Shown piece after piece: positions 14,869 through 24,359 of a DNA stretch of 64,000 bases. How positions within the stretch are numbered: the stretch's first letter is position 1; every line of letters begins with the position of its first letter. Made by a program: the position numbers and the translations under genes. Source of the stretch: Opitutaceae bacterium (lineage in GTDB: Bacteria > Verrucomicrobiota > Verrucomicrobiia > Opitutales > Opitutaceae); the NCBI GenBank assembly GCA_016711225.1, contig JADJTK010000024.1, forward strand, positions 24,556-88,555, in the 5' to 3' direction. Under the pieces are notes generated by a model. That model saw only the letters and a list, made by a program, of their open reading frames with translations, searched no databases and was not told where the DNA came from.

Positions 14869-16086
14869 ATGAAGCTCGCCTCTCTCGCCCCACTCTTCCT
14901 CGCAGCCGTCCTCGCCCCCGCGCTGGCCGCCGCCGAGCGTTTGAACGTCACCGTCACCCACGACCTCGCGCTCGCGCGTCCGTCCGAGACGATCACCGTG
15001 CCGTGGACCGAGGTGAACCGTGCCCTTCCGGGCGCGCTGCTGCAGAAGCTCTCCGTCAAAGACGCTGCCGGCCGCAGCCTCGCCTATCAGGTCACCAACG
15101 TCGCCCCGCTCGCCAAGGATCCGGAGAAGAAGGGCATCGCCTACGGCGAGTTGATCTTCCAGTACACCTTCGCCGCCGGCGAGAAGGCCGCCAGCTTCAC
15201 TGTCGAGAAGACCGAGGAGGTCGCGCCGGTGTTCCCCGTCAAAGCCTTCGCTCGCCCGGTGCCCGAGCGCCTCGATGACTTCGCTTGGGAGAACGACAAG
15301 ATCGGCCACCGCACCTATGGTCCCGCGCTGGCCGCCCCTGCCGAGCCCGGTTCGAACAAGGAGGTGCTTGTCACCAGCGGGCTCGATCTCTGGTGCAAAC
15401 GCGTGAGCTATCCCATCGTCGATCGTTGGTACAACAAGGGCCACGATCATTACCACACCGACGAGGGCGAGGGCATGGACATGTACAACGTCGGTCCCTC
15501 GCGCGGTTGCGGCGGCACCGGCGTCTGGGATGGTTCGCGGCTCTATGTGAGCCGTAACTACAAGACGTGGCGGGTCCTCGCCAATGGTCCGGTGCGGGCC
15601 GTCTTCGAGCTCACCTACGAAACCTGGGCCGCCGACGGCGTCTTCGTCGCCGAGACCAAGCGCTTCATCGTCGACGCCGGCCACAACCTCGACCGTATCG
15701 AGAGCACTTTCACCAGCAAGACGCCTGAGCTCACCATCGGCATCGGCCTCAACAAGGCCCCCGCCGACAAAGGCCAGGAACCTCGTATCGAGTTCACTCA
15801 GAACGCCGCCGACGGCTCGATTGTCCAGTGGGTCGCCCAGAAGGCCAACGGCGAGCTCGGCACCGCCGTTGTCCTCCCCGAGGCCTTCGCCGGTTTCGTC
15901 GAGGACGACCGCAATCAGCTCGTGCTCGCCAAAGCCAAAGCCGGCGTGGCGCTGGTCTACTACGCCGGCGCCGGTTGGTCGCGAGCGGGTGAATTCACGA
16001 CGCGGCAAGCTTGGCTCGACTACGTGGCCGTGTGCGCCGCGCGGGCCCGTTCGCCGATTACCGTCACCTGCAGCCCCGCCAAGTGA
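14869..16086 (+). CDS. Secreted DUF4861 protein (rhamnogalacturonan/pectin-associated)
   Basis: 405 residues from ATG 14869. A signal peptide spans residues 1-20 (MKLASLAPLFLAAVLAPALA). The sequence fits DUF4861: LALARPSETITVPW, DFAWENDKIGHRTYGPALAA, KRVSYPIVDRWYNKGHDHYH, EGEGMDMYNVGPSRGCGGTG and WRVLANGPVRAVFELTYETW. Family members sit in pectin and ulvan utilisation loci beside GH105 enzymes. A biochemical activity is not firmly established, to my knowledge. The His/Asp-rich centre (DHYHTDEGEG) could bind metal or sugar. It is probably periplasmic or secreted, within the pectin locus. Confidence 0.88.
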   Translation: MKLASLAPLFLAAVLAPALAAAERLNVTVTHDLALARPSETITVPWTEVNRALPGALLQKLSVKDAAGRSLAYQVTNVAPLAKDPEKKGIAYGELIFQYTFAAGEKAASFTVEKTEEVAPVFPVKAFARPVPERLDDFAWENDKIGHRTYGPALAAPAEPGSNKEVLVTSGLDLWCKRVSYPIVDRWYNKGHDHYHTDEGEGMDMYNVGPSRGCGGTGVWDGSRLYVSRNYKTWRVLANGPVRAVFELTYETWAADGVFVAETKRFIVDAGHNLDRIESTFTSKTPELTIGIGLNKAPADKGQEPRIEFTQNAADGSIVQWVAQKANGELGTAVVLPEAFAGFVEDDRNQLVLAKAKAGVALVYYAGAGWSRAGEFTTRQAWLDYVAVCAARARSPITVTCSPAK

Positions 16087-16157
16087 TGCTGTCTGTCGCC
16101 AACACACCGACGGGTGGACCCGCTTGCTCCCAAGCGGGTCGGAGACCCCGCTTTGGG

Positions 16158-16227
16158 TGGTGGGGCGGGCTTTACGCCCGCCGTGCCGAAAGGAGTGTGA
16201 CTGGCGGGCGTGAAGCCCGCCCCACCA
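16158..16227. repeat. Strong inverted repeat (gcgggctttacgcccgcc family)
   Basis: Two 25-base arms (16158-16182 and 16203-16227) pair with few mismatches around a 20-base loop. The repeat lies directly before the pectinesterase start. It is REP-like and could act as a bidirectional transcription or mRNA-stability element. Confidence 0.75.
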
Positions 16228-16247
16228 TTCCCGCACCGGCGTGCTCC

Positions 16248-17189
16248 GTGGTTTTCCTCGCTCTCGCCGTCCTGCTCTTCGCGCCCTTCGCGCGCGCCGA
16301 GGAGAAGCCGTTCCTCACTGTCGGTCCCGCCGCCGGCGCCGACTACCGCACCGTGCAGGAGGCGATCGATGCAGTGCCCGCCGACAACGCCGTGCCCAAG
16401 GTCATCCAGCTCCAGCCCGGCCTGTATTTCGGGCACACTGTGCTCGACAAGCCCTTCGTCACTCTGCGCGGTTCCGGTCCGGTTTCGCTTCTCACCTACA
16501 ACCTCGGCCAGGCCATTCCCGGGGCCGACGGCCAGGAGATCACCTGGCGCGGCGCGGCGGCGTTGCACCTCACTCCGGCGGCGCACGACGCCGTGATCGA
16601 GGCCCTCACCCTCGAGAACACCTTTGGCAAGGGCATGCAGGCCCAGGCCTGCTCGGTCGAGGCCGACCGGGTGGTGTTCCGCCGCTGCCGTATCCTCGGA
16701 TGGCAGGATACGATCCGGCTCGAGACGGGCCGCCAACTCTTCGACCGGTGTTATATCTCAGGACATGTTGATTTCATCTACGGCGGCGCCACGGCGTTCT
16801 TCGAGGCGTGCGAGATCCATTGCCGCGACCAGGGCTACATCACCGCACCCGCGACTCCTGCCGGCCGCACCGGCCTGGTGTTTGCGGACTGCCGTATCAC
16901 CTTCCCGTATGGCAGCCCGCCCACCTACCTCGGCCGCCCGTGGCGCGAATCGCCGCAGGCCGTCTTTATCCGCTGCGAGCTCGGCGCGGGGGTGAAGGCC
17001 GAGGGTTGGAAGGATTGGCGAGTGGAGGCGCCCCTCGTCCGCTTCGCCGAATACCAGAGCCGCGGCCCCGGGGCGGAGAAGCCCGCGCGCGTCGCCTGGG
17101 CCACCTTTGCCTCCGAGCCCGCGCCCGCCGCCTTCGAGCGTTCCGCCGTCCTCGGCGACTGGACGCCTCCGGCCGTGGCCCAACCATGA
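16248..17189 (+). CDS. Pectinesterase (CE8)
   Basis: 313 residues if started at GTG 16248, which puts a signal peptide (VVFLALAVLLFAPFARAEE) at the N-terminus. The longer frame from 16011 would include a REP-like hairpin. The CE8 right-handed beta-helix motifs are present: YRTVQEAIDAVP, GMQAQACSVEAD, ILGWQDTIRLETGRQLF (catalytic Asp), GHVDFIYGGATAFFEACEI (second Asp) and YLGRPWRES. The enzyme removes methyl esters from homogalacturonan so that pectate lyase and GH28 can cut it. It is secreted or periplasmic. The start codon choice is uncertain; the family call is not. Confidence 0.88.
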   Translation: MVFLALAVLLFAPFARAEEKPFLTVGPAAGADYRTVQEAIDAVPADNAVPKVIQLQPGLYFGHTVLDKPFVTLRGSGPVSLLTYNLGQAIPGADGQEITWRGAAALHLTPAAHDAVIEALTLENTFGKGMQAQACSVEADRVVFRRCRILGWQDTIRLETGRQLFDRCYISGHVDFIYGGATAFFEACEIHCRDQGYITAPATPAGRTGLVFADCRITFPYGSPPTYLGRPWRESPQAVFIRCELGAGVKAEGWKDWRVEAPLVRFAEYQSRGPGAEKPARVAWATFASEPAPAAFERSAVLGDWTPPAVAQP

Positions 17190-17208
17190 ACAGCGCACTC
17201 ATGCCTCG

Positions 17209-17350
17209 TAGGACCGGTCTCCGACCGGTCGCCCTGGACTCTACCCAACCCCCTCCACCCGTGCCACTCCCCCACACCCAACGATCTGTCGACGCCGCTC
17301 GCGGCCGGTCGGAGACCGGCCCTACTGCTTTCCCGCCCGCCGGCTTGCGG
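17209..17350. repeat. ggaccggtctccgaccggtc inverted repeats
   Basis: Two related palindromic units lie between the pectinesterase and the GH105-GH28 gene: one near 17209-17232 and one in reverse near 17303-17325 (cggtcggagaccggcc). The same unit is found inside a coding region at 52873-52897. A cgagcgggttggtactctcg unit follows at about 17369-17388. Confidence 0.65.
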
Positions 17351-20022
17351 ATGGCCGCGCTTGCCCCCGAGCGGGTTGGTACTCTCGTCTGCCGTCGCCA
17401 CCCGTTCTTCACTACGCTGTTGGTCCTCGCCTGCGCCACCCTCGCTGCGGCTTCCTCGCCCGCCGTCGATTCCGTTCCGACCTTTGGCGACGCCACGCCG
17501 CTGGAATGGTCCAGCCGGCTCGCGCGTTCCGAGCTCGCCCGCCAGGGCGGTGCGCTGGAGCGGGTGGGGCGCCCAAGGCCCGCTGGGACTATACCTCCGG
17601 GCTCTTCGCCCATTCGCTCCAGCAGCTTTCCGCGCGCGGGGGCGACGCCTCCTTTGGCGAAGCGGGCAACCGTATCGTCGAGTCCTACATCGGCGCCGAT
17701 GGCACGATCGCGACCTACCAGATCGAGGATTACAACATCGACATGGTTACTCCCGGTCGCGCCCTGCTCACCGTTTACGAGCAGAAGCCCGAGGAGCGCT
17801 CCCGGATCGCGCTGGCCACGTTGCGCCAGCAACTCGCCCACCAGCCGCGCACCAGCGAGGGCGGTTTCTGGCACAAGCTGCGTTATCCGCACCAGATGTG
17901 GCTCGACGGACTCTACATGGGGTCGCCGTTTCTCGCCCATTACGGGAAGGTCTTCGGCGAGCCCGCCGCCTTTAACGATGTGGCCAAACAGATCCTTCTG
18001 ATCGACGCCCATCTCTACGACGCCAAGACGGGCCTCTATTACCATGCCTGGGACGAGGCCCGGAAACAGAGTTGGGCCGACAAGACCACCGGCCTCTCGC
18101 CCAACTTCTGGGGACGCTCCATCGGCTGGTATGCCATGGCCATCGTCGATGTGCTCGACGACCTCCCGCCCACCCAGCCCGAGCTCGAGGAGATCAACGC
18201 TGTGCTGCGCCGGGTGGCCGACGGCATCGTACGTTGGCAGGATCCCAAGAGCGGGCTCTGGTGGCAGGTGGTCGACCAGGGCGCGCGCGAAGGCAATTAC
18301 CTCGAGGCGACCGCCTCTAGCATGTTCGTCTACTCCCTGGCCAAGGCCATCAACCGCGGCTACCTGCCGCGGGAGAAATATCTACCGGTCGTTCGCCGCG
18401 GCTATGAAGGGATCATCCGTGAGCTGATGCGCACCGATACCGATGGCCGCGTGAGTCTCACGCGTTGCTGCTCGGTGGCCGGTCTCGGTTTCACCAATGC
18501 CGCTGGCCGCGCCCGTGATGGAAGTTTTGAGTACTACATCAGCGAGCCGGTCATCGACAACGATCTCAAGGGCGTGGGGCCGTTCATCCTCGCCGGTCTG
18601 GAGATGCAGCAACTGCTCTCGACCACGGCCTCCTCCGTCGTGCGCGGTTGGGGCGATGTCGGCGCGATCCTCGCACGCATCAAGGATCCGGTCTTCCCCG
18701 CCCGCGACTTCGCGATCACCGATTTCGGCGCGAAGCCCGGCGCGGATGCCTCCGGCGCGATCCGCTCTGCTATTGCCGCCTGCAACAAGGCTGGCGGCGG
18801 CCGGGTGGTCGTGCCGGCCGGTGAGTGGCTGACCGGTGCTGTCCACTTGCTGAGCAACGTCAACCTGCACGTCAGCAAGGGTGCCACCCTCCGCTTCAAA
18901 ACTGACCCCGAGGCGTATCTGCCCGCGGTCTTCACCCGCTGGGAAGGCATGGAGTGCTACAACTACTCGCCGCTCATCTACGCCTTCGAGCAGACCGATA
19001 TCGCCGTCACCGGCGAGGGCACCCTCGACGGCGCCGCCGACTGGGACAACTGGTGGAGCTGGAACAAGAAGCGCTGGGACCGGGCTTCCAAGGAGGAGCA
19101 GGAGAGCCGCGATCCGCGGTCGTTCATCCAGACGGGGGAGCCGCAGCAGCGGGTCGCCCGTAACCACCTGTTCGATCTCGCCGAGCGCGGCGTCCCTGTG
19201 ACCGAGCGCCGGTTCGGGGCGGGCGATTTCCTGCGGCCCAACTTCATCCAGCCGTACCGCTGCCGGAACGTGCTCATCGAGGGCGTCACCATTCTCCGTT
19301 CACCGATGTGGGAGGTGCATCCCGTGTTGTGCACCAACGTCACCGTGCGCGGCGTGACCGTCTCCACCCATGGCCCGAACAACGACGGCTGCGACCCCGA
19401 GTCCTGCCGCGATGTGCTCATCGAGAACTGCATCTTCGACACCGGCGATGACTGCATCGCCATCAAGTCGGGTCGAAACAACGACGGCCGCCGCCTCGCG
19501 GTGCCCGCCGAGAACCACATCGTGCGCGGCTGCACGATGAAGGACGGCCACGGCGGCGTGGTGATCGGCAGCGAGATCTCCGGCGGGTATCGGAATCTCT
19601 TCGTCGAAGACTGCACGATGGACAGCCCCAACCTCGATCGCGCCCTGCGGCTCAAGACCAACGCCAGCCGCGGTGGCATTATCGAGAACATCTTCTTTCG
19701 CAACGTGACGGTCGGCCGCGTGGCCGAGGCGGTGCTCACTATCGACCTGCTCTACGAGGAGGGCGCGAAGGGCGCCTTTCCGCCGACGGTGCGCAATATC
19801 TTCATCGAGAACGTCACCAGCAGCGCCAGCCCGCGCGTGCTCTATGTGCGCGGTTTCCCCGGGGCGACCATCGACAATATCCGCTTCGCTGATTGCACGT
19901 TCCGCGGCGTGACCAAGACTGAGGTTCTTTCTGGTGCCGGCACCGTGATCTTCCGCAATGTCACCATCGAGCCCGCCCAGAAACCCGCGGCCCTCAACTC
20001 CGTGGCCCCGATCTCCCCCTGA
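17351..20022 (+). CDS. GH105-GH28 bimodular pectinolytic enzyme (frameshift near the N-terminus)
   Basis: The main frame (17506-20022, 838 codons) joins two enzymes. The N-terminal half (to about residue 400) is a GH105 unsaturated uronyl/rhamnogalacturonyl hydrolase: KLRYPHQMWLDGLYMGSPF, FWGRSIGWYAMAIVDVLDDLP, SGLWWQVVDQGAREGNYLEATASSMFVYSLAKA (shown here as two adjoining pieces of one motif). The C-terminal half is a GH28 polygalacturonase with NNDGCDPESC, FDTGDDCIAIKSG, GHGGVVIGSE and ALRLKT. The signal peptide (FFTTLLVLACATLAAASS) is in another frame, open from about ATG 17351. A one-base indel near 17565-17575 (GGTGGGGCGCCC) is needed to join them, as a sequencing error or a real mutation. 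Confidence 0.85.
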
Positions 20023-20078
20023 ACCGCCGCCGGCGCTCTGATCCCCTTCAACCACAGACCCCAAATACCCACCATCCG

Positions 20079-21485
20079 ATGAGCAAGTTTGCCGACATCA
20101 ATGAAAAGATCGGGCACTACCGCTGGACGATCTGCGCCCTGGTTTTCTTCGCGACGACCATCAATTACCTCGATCGCAACGTTCTCGGTCTGCTCAAGCA
20201 GACGCTCTCCGCCGCCGGCGTGTTCGGCGCGGACAAGGCGGATCAGGAGCTTAACTACTCGACGGTCGTCATCTGTTTCCAGCTCGCCTACGCCATCGGC
20301 ATGCTGGCAGCCGGCCGCCTGATCGATCGGGTCGGCACCAAGTCCGGATACGCCTATTCGCTCATCGGCTGGAGCGTGGCCGCTATCGGCCACGCCTTCG
20401 GTCACCACACCTGGAGCTTCGGCTTCTGGCGCGCCGCGCTCGGTCTCGCCGAGGCGGGCAACTTCCCGGCGGCCAACAAGACCATGGCCGAGTGGTTCCC
20501 CAAGAAGGAGCGCGCCTTTGCCACTGGTCTCTACAACTCCGGGGCCAACGTGGGGGCGATCGTTGCCCCGCTCTGCGTGCCCTTCATCGCCAAGGCCTGG
20601 GGCTGGGAATGGGCCTTCATCCTCACCGGTGCCGTGGGTCTGCTTTGGTTGTTCTTCTGGTACGCTATGTATGCTTCGCCCGAAGATAAGCTGAAGAGCG
20701 GCCACCTCGGCCAGGCCGAGTACGACTACATCCATAGCGACAAGGACGAGCAGGCCGCGGCCAAGGCCGACACCACCGGCGCCCGGGTTTCCTGGGGCAA
20801 GCTGCTGACCTTCCGCCAGACCTGGGCTTTCTTCTTCGGTAAGTTCCTCACCGATCCGATTTGGTGGTTCTTCCTCTTCTGGTTGCCGGGTTTTCTCGGT
20901 GGGGAGAACGCCCGTAAGATCGCCGACTTCAAGGCCGCCAACCCCGGCTTCACTGGGCTCGATGCCGACATCCCGGGCATCATCAGCTGGCCCTTCGCCG
21001 TCGCGGTCGTCTACACTGTGTCCACCTTCGGCTCGATCTTTGGCGGATGGCTCCCAAAATATTTCATGAACGGCGGCATGAACGCCAACAAGGCCCGGAA
21101 GCTCGCGATGTTCATCTTTGCGCTCTTCCCGCTCGCGGTGCTTCTCGCCTCCCGGCTGGGCGAGATCAACACGTGGCTGGCTGTCGCCACGATCTCGATC
21201 GCCTGTGCTGCGCACCAAGCTTGGTCGGCCAACATCTTCACCACCGTCTCCGACATGTTTCCCAAGAAGGCCGTCGCCTCGGTCACCGGGATTGGTGGCA
21301 TGGCGGGCGCTCTCGGCGGTATTCTAATTGCCCGCGCGGCCGGCAAGCTGCTCGCTCATTATACTGCGCTGGGCAAGGTGGAGCTGGGCTACGGGATCAT
21401 GTTCATCATCTGCGGTTCCGCCTACCTGCTCGCCTGGGTCATCATGCACCTGCTTGTGCCAAAGTTTAAGCAGATCGAACTCTGA
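20079..21485 (+). CDS. exuT: MFS hexuronate transporter (ExuT-like)
   Basis: 468 residues with about twelve hydrophobic spans. The N-terminus IGHYRWTICALVFFATTINYLDRNVLGLL, the GRLIDRVGTKSGYAYSLIGWSVAA loop, AEAGNFPAANKTMAEWFPKKERA and the second-half SVTGIGGMAGALGG are typical of the anion:cation symporter / ExuT branch of the major facilitator superfamily. The expected substrate is galacturonate or glucuronate, taken up with protons across the inner membrane. It sits between the pectinase genes and pelA/uxaC. Substrate specificity is inferred from context. Confidence 0.9.
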   Translation: MSKFADINEKIGHYRWTICALVFFATTINYLDRNVLGLLKQTLSAAGVFGADKADQELNYSTVVICFQLAYAIGMLAAGRLIDRVGTKSGYAYSLIGWSVAAIGHAFGHHTWSFGFWRAALGLAEAGNFPAANKTMAEWFPKKERAFATGLYNSGANVGAIVAPLCVPFIAKAWGWEWAFILTGAVGLLWLFFWYAMYASPEDKLKSGHLGQAEYDYIHSDKDEQAAAKADTTGARVSWGKLLTFRQTWAFFFGKFLTDPIWWFFLFWLPGFLGGENARKIADFKAANPGFTGLDADIPGIISWPFAVAVVYTVSTFGSIFGGWLPKYFMNGGMNANKARKLAMFIFALFPLAVLLASRLGEINTWLAVATISIACAAHQAWSANIFTTVSDMFPKKAVASVTGIGGMAGALGGILIARAAGKLLAHYTALGKVELGYGIMFIICGSAYLLAWVIMHLLVPKFKQIEL

Positions 21486-21494
21486 GGGCTGAAT

Positions 21495-22571
21495 ATGATC
21501 CGCATGCTGGCGCTGGTTTCGATGCTGCTGTTGTCGACCCTCGGGGCGGGGGCCGCGGCGGTGGGCTGGCGGGAGATCAATCGCCAGCCCGCGGAGTGGT
21601 ATGCTGGCGACGAGGCGCGCGCCATCGCCGCCGCCGTGCGGCAGTACCAGACCGAGTCCGGGGGATGGTCGAAGAATCAGGATATGACGCAGTCGCCCAC
21701 GGCCGAGTTTTTGGCCGATACCTCCTTCGACCATCGCCATCCCACGATCGACAACGGCGCCACGTATACGCAGATCCGGTTTCTCGCCCGGGTGGCGGCC
21801 GCGGGGGACGAGACCAGCCGCACCGCCGTGGTGCGGGGCCTCAAGTATTTGCTCTCCGCGCAGTACAAGAACGGGGGCTGGCCCCAGTACTACCCGCTGC
21901 TTCCCGGCTATTTCACCCACATCACCTTCAACGACGACGCGATGGTGAATGTGCTGCAGCTCTTGCGCGAGGTCGCCGCCGGCCAGGAGCCCTTTGCCTG
22001 GATTGAGGAGAAGCTGCGCACCCGCGCCGCCGCCGCCGTCGAGAAGGGCCTCGCCTGTATCCTTCGTTGCCAGATCGTCGTCGCCGGTAAGCGGACCGCC
22101 TGGTGCGCGCAGCACGACGAAGTTACCTTCGAGCCGGTGCCGGCGCGCGCCTACGAGCACACGTCGCTCTCGGGCAGCGAGACGGTCGGGATCGTCCGCT
22201 TCCTCATGGGCGTGGACCGCCCTTCGCCGGAGATCATCGCTGCAATCCAGGGAGCGGTGACGTGGCTGGAGCAGGCCAAGCTTACGGGTATCCGCCTTGA
22301 TCAGCCGTCCGCGCCCGAGCTGCCGCACAAGCATGACCGGGTCGTCGTGGCCGATCCGAGCGCACCTCCGCTCTGGGCCCGGTTTTACGAGATCGGCACC
22401 AACCGTCCCATCTTTGGCGGGCGCGACACGGTGATCCGTTACAGCTTAGCCGAGGTCGAACCGGAGCGCCGGGGCGGCTACCGCTGGTATATCGACGAAC
22501 CGCTACAGCTCATCGAACGCGATTATCCCCGCTGGGCCAAGAAGTGGGGAGTGGTCCTGGAGAAGCCGTGA
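21495..22571 (+). CDS. pelA: Pectate lyase, polysaccharide lyase family 10
   Basis: 358 residues from ATG 21495, 10 bp after the transporter stop. A signal peptide (LALVSMLLLSTLGAGAAAVG) is followed by the PL10 alpha/alpha-toroid domain: WYAGDEARAIAAAVRQYQTESGGWSKNQDM (given here as one family hallmark in two parts), TIDNGATYTQIRFLARV, YKNGGWPQYYPLLPGY, THITFNDDAMVNVL, WCAQHDEVTFEP and RGGYRWYIDEPLQL. It cleaves demethylated polygalacturonate by beta-elimination. The product enters the KduI/KduD route after oligomer breakdown. Its TGA overlaps the ATG of the next gene by one base. Confidence 0.92.
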   Translation: MIRMLALVSMLLLSTLGAGAAAVGWREINRQPAEWYAGDEARAIAAAVRQYQTESGGWSKNQDMTQSPTAEFLADTSFDHRHPTIDNGATYTQIRFLARVAAAGDETSRTAVVRGLKYLLSAQYKNGGWPQYYPLLPGYFTHITFNDDAMVNVLQLLREVAAGQEPFAWIEEKLRTRAAAAVEKGLACILRCQIVVAGKRTAWCAQHDEVTFEPVPARAYEHTSLSGSETVGIVRFLMGVDRPSPEIIAAIQGAVTWLEQAKLTGIRLDQPSAPELPHKHDRVVVADPSAPPLWARFYEIGTNRPIFGGRDTVIRYSLAEVEPERRGGYRWYIDEPLQLIERDYPRWAKKWGVVLEKP

Positions 22572-24343
22572 TGATTTGTCGGCGCCACAGTCGGAGCGCG
22601 GGAGGCTGGGCGGCTTGGGGTAGGAGCCTGCTTGCAGGCGATCTTGCGCCCGGATCGCCTGCAAGCAGGCTCCTACAACAGGCATCGTCGCTCGGCATTG
22701 CCGCGCTTACTCTTGTGGCCGCCACGCTCGCTTCGGCCGCCGATTTCACCCGTGAGTCTGCGCTCGCGGGCCTGCGCGCCACGTATCCTGCGGCTACTCT
22801 CCCGGCCGATGACCTGCCCTCCGGTCTTCTCGCCGAGGAGAACCTCGTCTACGCCGAAGCCTCCGGCCAATCGCTTGCACTCGACCTGTATCGCCCGGCC
22901 GCTGGCGGCCCGCATCCCGCTGTGCTCATCGTGCACGGTGGCGGGTGGGATTCCGGCGAGCGCACCATGGAGCGCCCGCTGGCCAAGCGCCTGGCGGCGC
23001 AGGGTTTTGTGGCCGCGCCCGTCTCGTATCGGCTAGGCGAAGCCGGGCGTTTCCCCGCGGCCTTGCACGACTTGAAGGCGGCGGTGCGCTGGCTGCGTGC
23101 GCATGCTGCGGAGCACGGGATCGATCCCGCTCGCATCGCCATCCTCGGCGGCTCCGCCGGCGGCCAGTTGGCTGCGTTGCTCGGGACGAGCAACGGCGTT
23201 GCGGCTTTGGAGGGCGAAGTGGGGGAGCTGGGGGCATCGAGCGCCGTGCAGGCCGTCGTGGATATTGATGGGCTGGCCGACTTTACCGCGCCCGCCCTGG
23301 TTGCGCAGCAGGTCGCCAAGCCCAGTGCGCCCACGCGTTTCCTCGGCGGCTCGTTTGCCGAGCGCGGCGAGGTCTGGCGCGCCGCCTCGCCGCTTACGTA
23401 TGTCGGCCTCGCCAGTGCGCCGATCCTCTTCCTCAACAGCACCGCGCCGACACCGCTCCTGCCCGGTCGCGAGCAGATGGCCGGGCAACTCCGCGCGCTC
23501 GGCCTCGCCGCCGAGCTGGTGGTCGTGCCCGACACCCCGCACCCGTTCTGGCTTTTCCAGCCGTGGTTTGAGCAGGTGGTGACCGCCGTCGCCGGGTTCC
23601 TGCAGCGGCAGCTTCCCGCCGCAGGCCCGACGCTGCACCTGGCCGGCGATTCGACGATGGCCGACAAGCCCAAGCTTGATTTCCCGGAACGTGGCTGGGG
23701 CCAGCTCTTCCGCCCCTTGGTCCGCCCGCCGTGGCGGGTGGTCAACCACGCGGTAAACGGGCGTAGCACCAAATCGTTCCGCGATCTCGGCCATTGGCAA
23801 CGCCTACTCAACCAGCTCCAGCCCGGCGATGTCGTGGTGATCCAGTTCGGCCACAACGATGCCAAGAAGGAGGATCCGCTGCGCTACTCCGATCCAGTCA
23901 CTGACTACCCGGCCAATCTCCGCCGCCTTGTGCACGAGGTGCGCGAGCGCGGGGCGATGCCGGTGCTGGCCACCTCGGTCGTGCGCCGCGCCTGGGACGC
24001 GTCGGGCCAGCTTGAAGACACGCACGGCGCATACCTGACCGCGGTGCGCGCGATCGCCACTGAGGAGCAGGTACCGCTGATGGAGCTGGAGGCGCTCACG
24101 CGGCGCCTCCTCGTCGAGCTCGGGCCCGAGGCCTCGAAGACGCTCTTCGTCATCTACGCCCCCGGGGAGCACCCCGCCCTGCCCGAGGGCAAGACCGACA
24201 ACACCCACTTCAACGAGACCGGCGCGCGCGCAGTGGCTGGTCTTGCTGTCGCCGAGATGAAGCGACTGCATCTCCCCCTGGCGACAGCCTTGGTCGAGCC
24301 CGCCGCCGGGCCAAGCGTTCCGTCCGACACCGCCCGTCACTGA
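22571..24343 (+). CDS. Bimodular esterase: alpha/beta hydrolase plus SGNH (CE12-like) acetylesterase
   Basis: 590 residues from ATG 22571, which overlaps the pelA stop (TGATG). The N-terminal domain is an alpha/beta-hydrolase carboxylesterase with HGGGWDSGE oxyanion hole, ILGGSAGGQ nucleophile elbow and a final His in DTPHPFWLF. The C-terminal domain is an SGNH hydrolase like rhamnogalacturonan acetylesterase, with HLAGDSTMA, NHAVNGRSTKSF, IQFGHNDAK and DNTHFNETG. Both would deacetylate pectin. A 23-bp perfect inverted repeat (22621-22675) is read as coding sequence between the start codon and the signal peptide (IAALTLVAATLASAA), so the real start may lie after it. Confidence 0.88.
   Translation: MICRRHSRSAGGWAAWGRSLLAGDLAPGSPASRLLQQASSLGIAALTLVAATLASAADFTRESALAGLRATYPAATLPADDLPSGLLAEENLVYAEASGQSLALDLYRPAAGGPHPAVLIVHGGGWDSGERTMERPLAKRLAAQGFVAAPVSYRLGEAGRFPAALHDLKAAVRWLRAHAAEHGIDPARIAILGGSAGGQLAALLGTSNGVAALEGEVGELGASSAVQAVVDIDGLADFTAPALVAQQVAKPSAPTRFLGGSFAERGEVWRAASPLTYVGLASAPILFLNSTAPTPLLPGREQMAGQLRALGLAAELVVVPDTPHPFWLFQPWFEQVVTAVAGFLQRQLPAAGPTLHLAGDSTMADKPKLDFPERGWGQLFRPLVRPPWRVVNHAVNGRSTKSFRDLGHWQRLLNQLQPGDVVVIQFGHNDAKKEDPLRYSDPVTDYPANLRRLVHEVRERGAMPVLATSVVRRAWDASGQLEDTHGAYLTAVRAIATEEQVPLMELEALTRRLLVELGPEASKTLFVIYAPGEHPALPEGKTDNTHFNETGARAVAGLAVAEMKRLHLPLATALVEPAAGPSVPSDTARH
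22621..22675. repeat. Perfect inverted repeat inside an esterase reading frame
   Basis: 23-base arms (22621-22643 and 22653-22675, starting TAGGAGCCTGCTTGCAGG) flank a 9-base loop. It is the same family as the gcaagcaagctcctaca units at 52978-53001. It falls at the very start of the esterase gene, where it either was inserted in frame or displaced the start. Confidence 0.85.
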
Positions 24344-24359
24344 TTTTTCCATCCCTCTC

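Noticed and set aside
14443..16236. 597-codon open frame on the minus strand opposite kduD and the DUF4861 gene
   Set aside because: Both plus-strand genes have clear family motifs; this frame has none.
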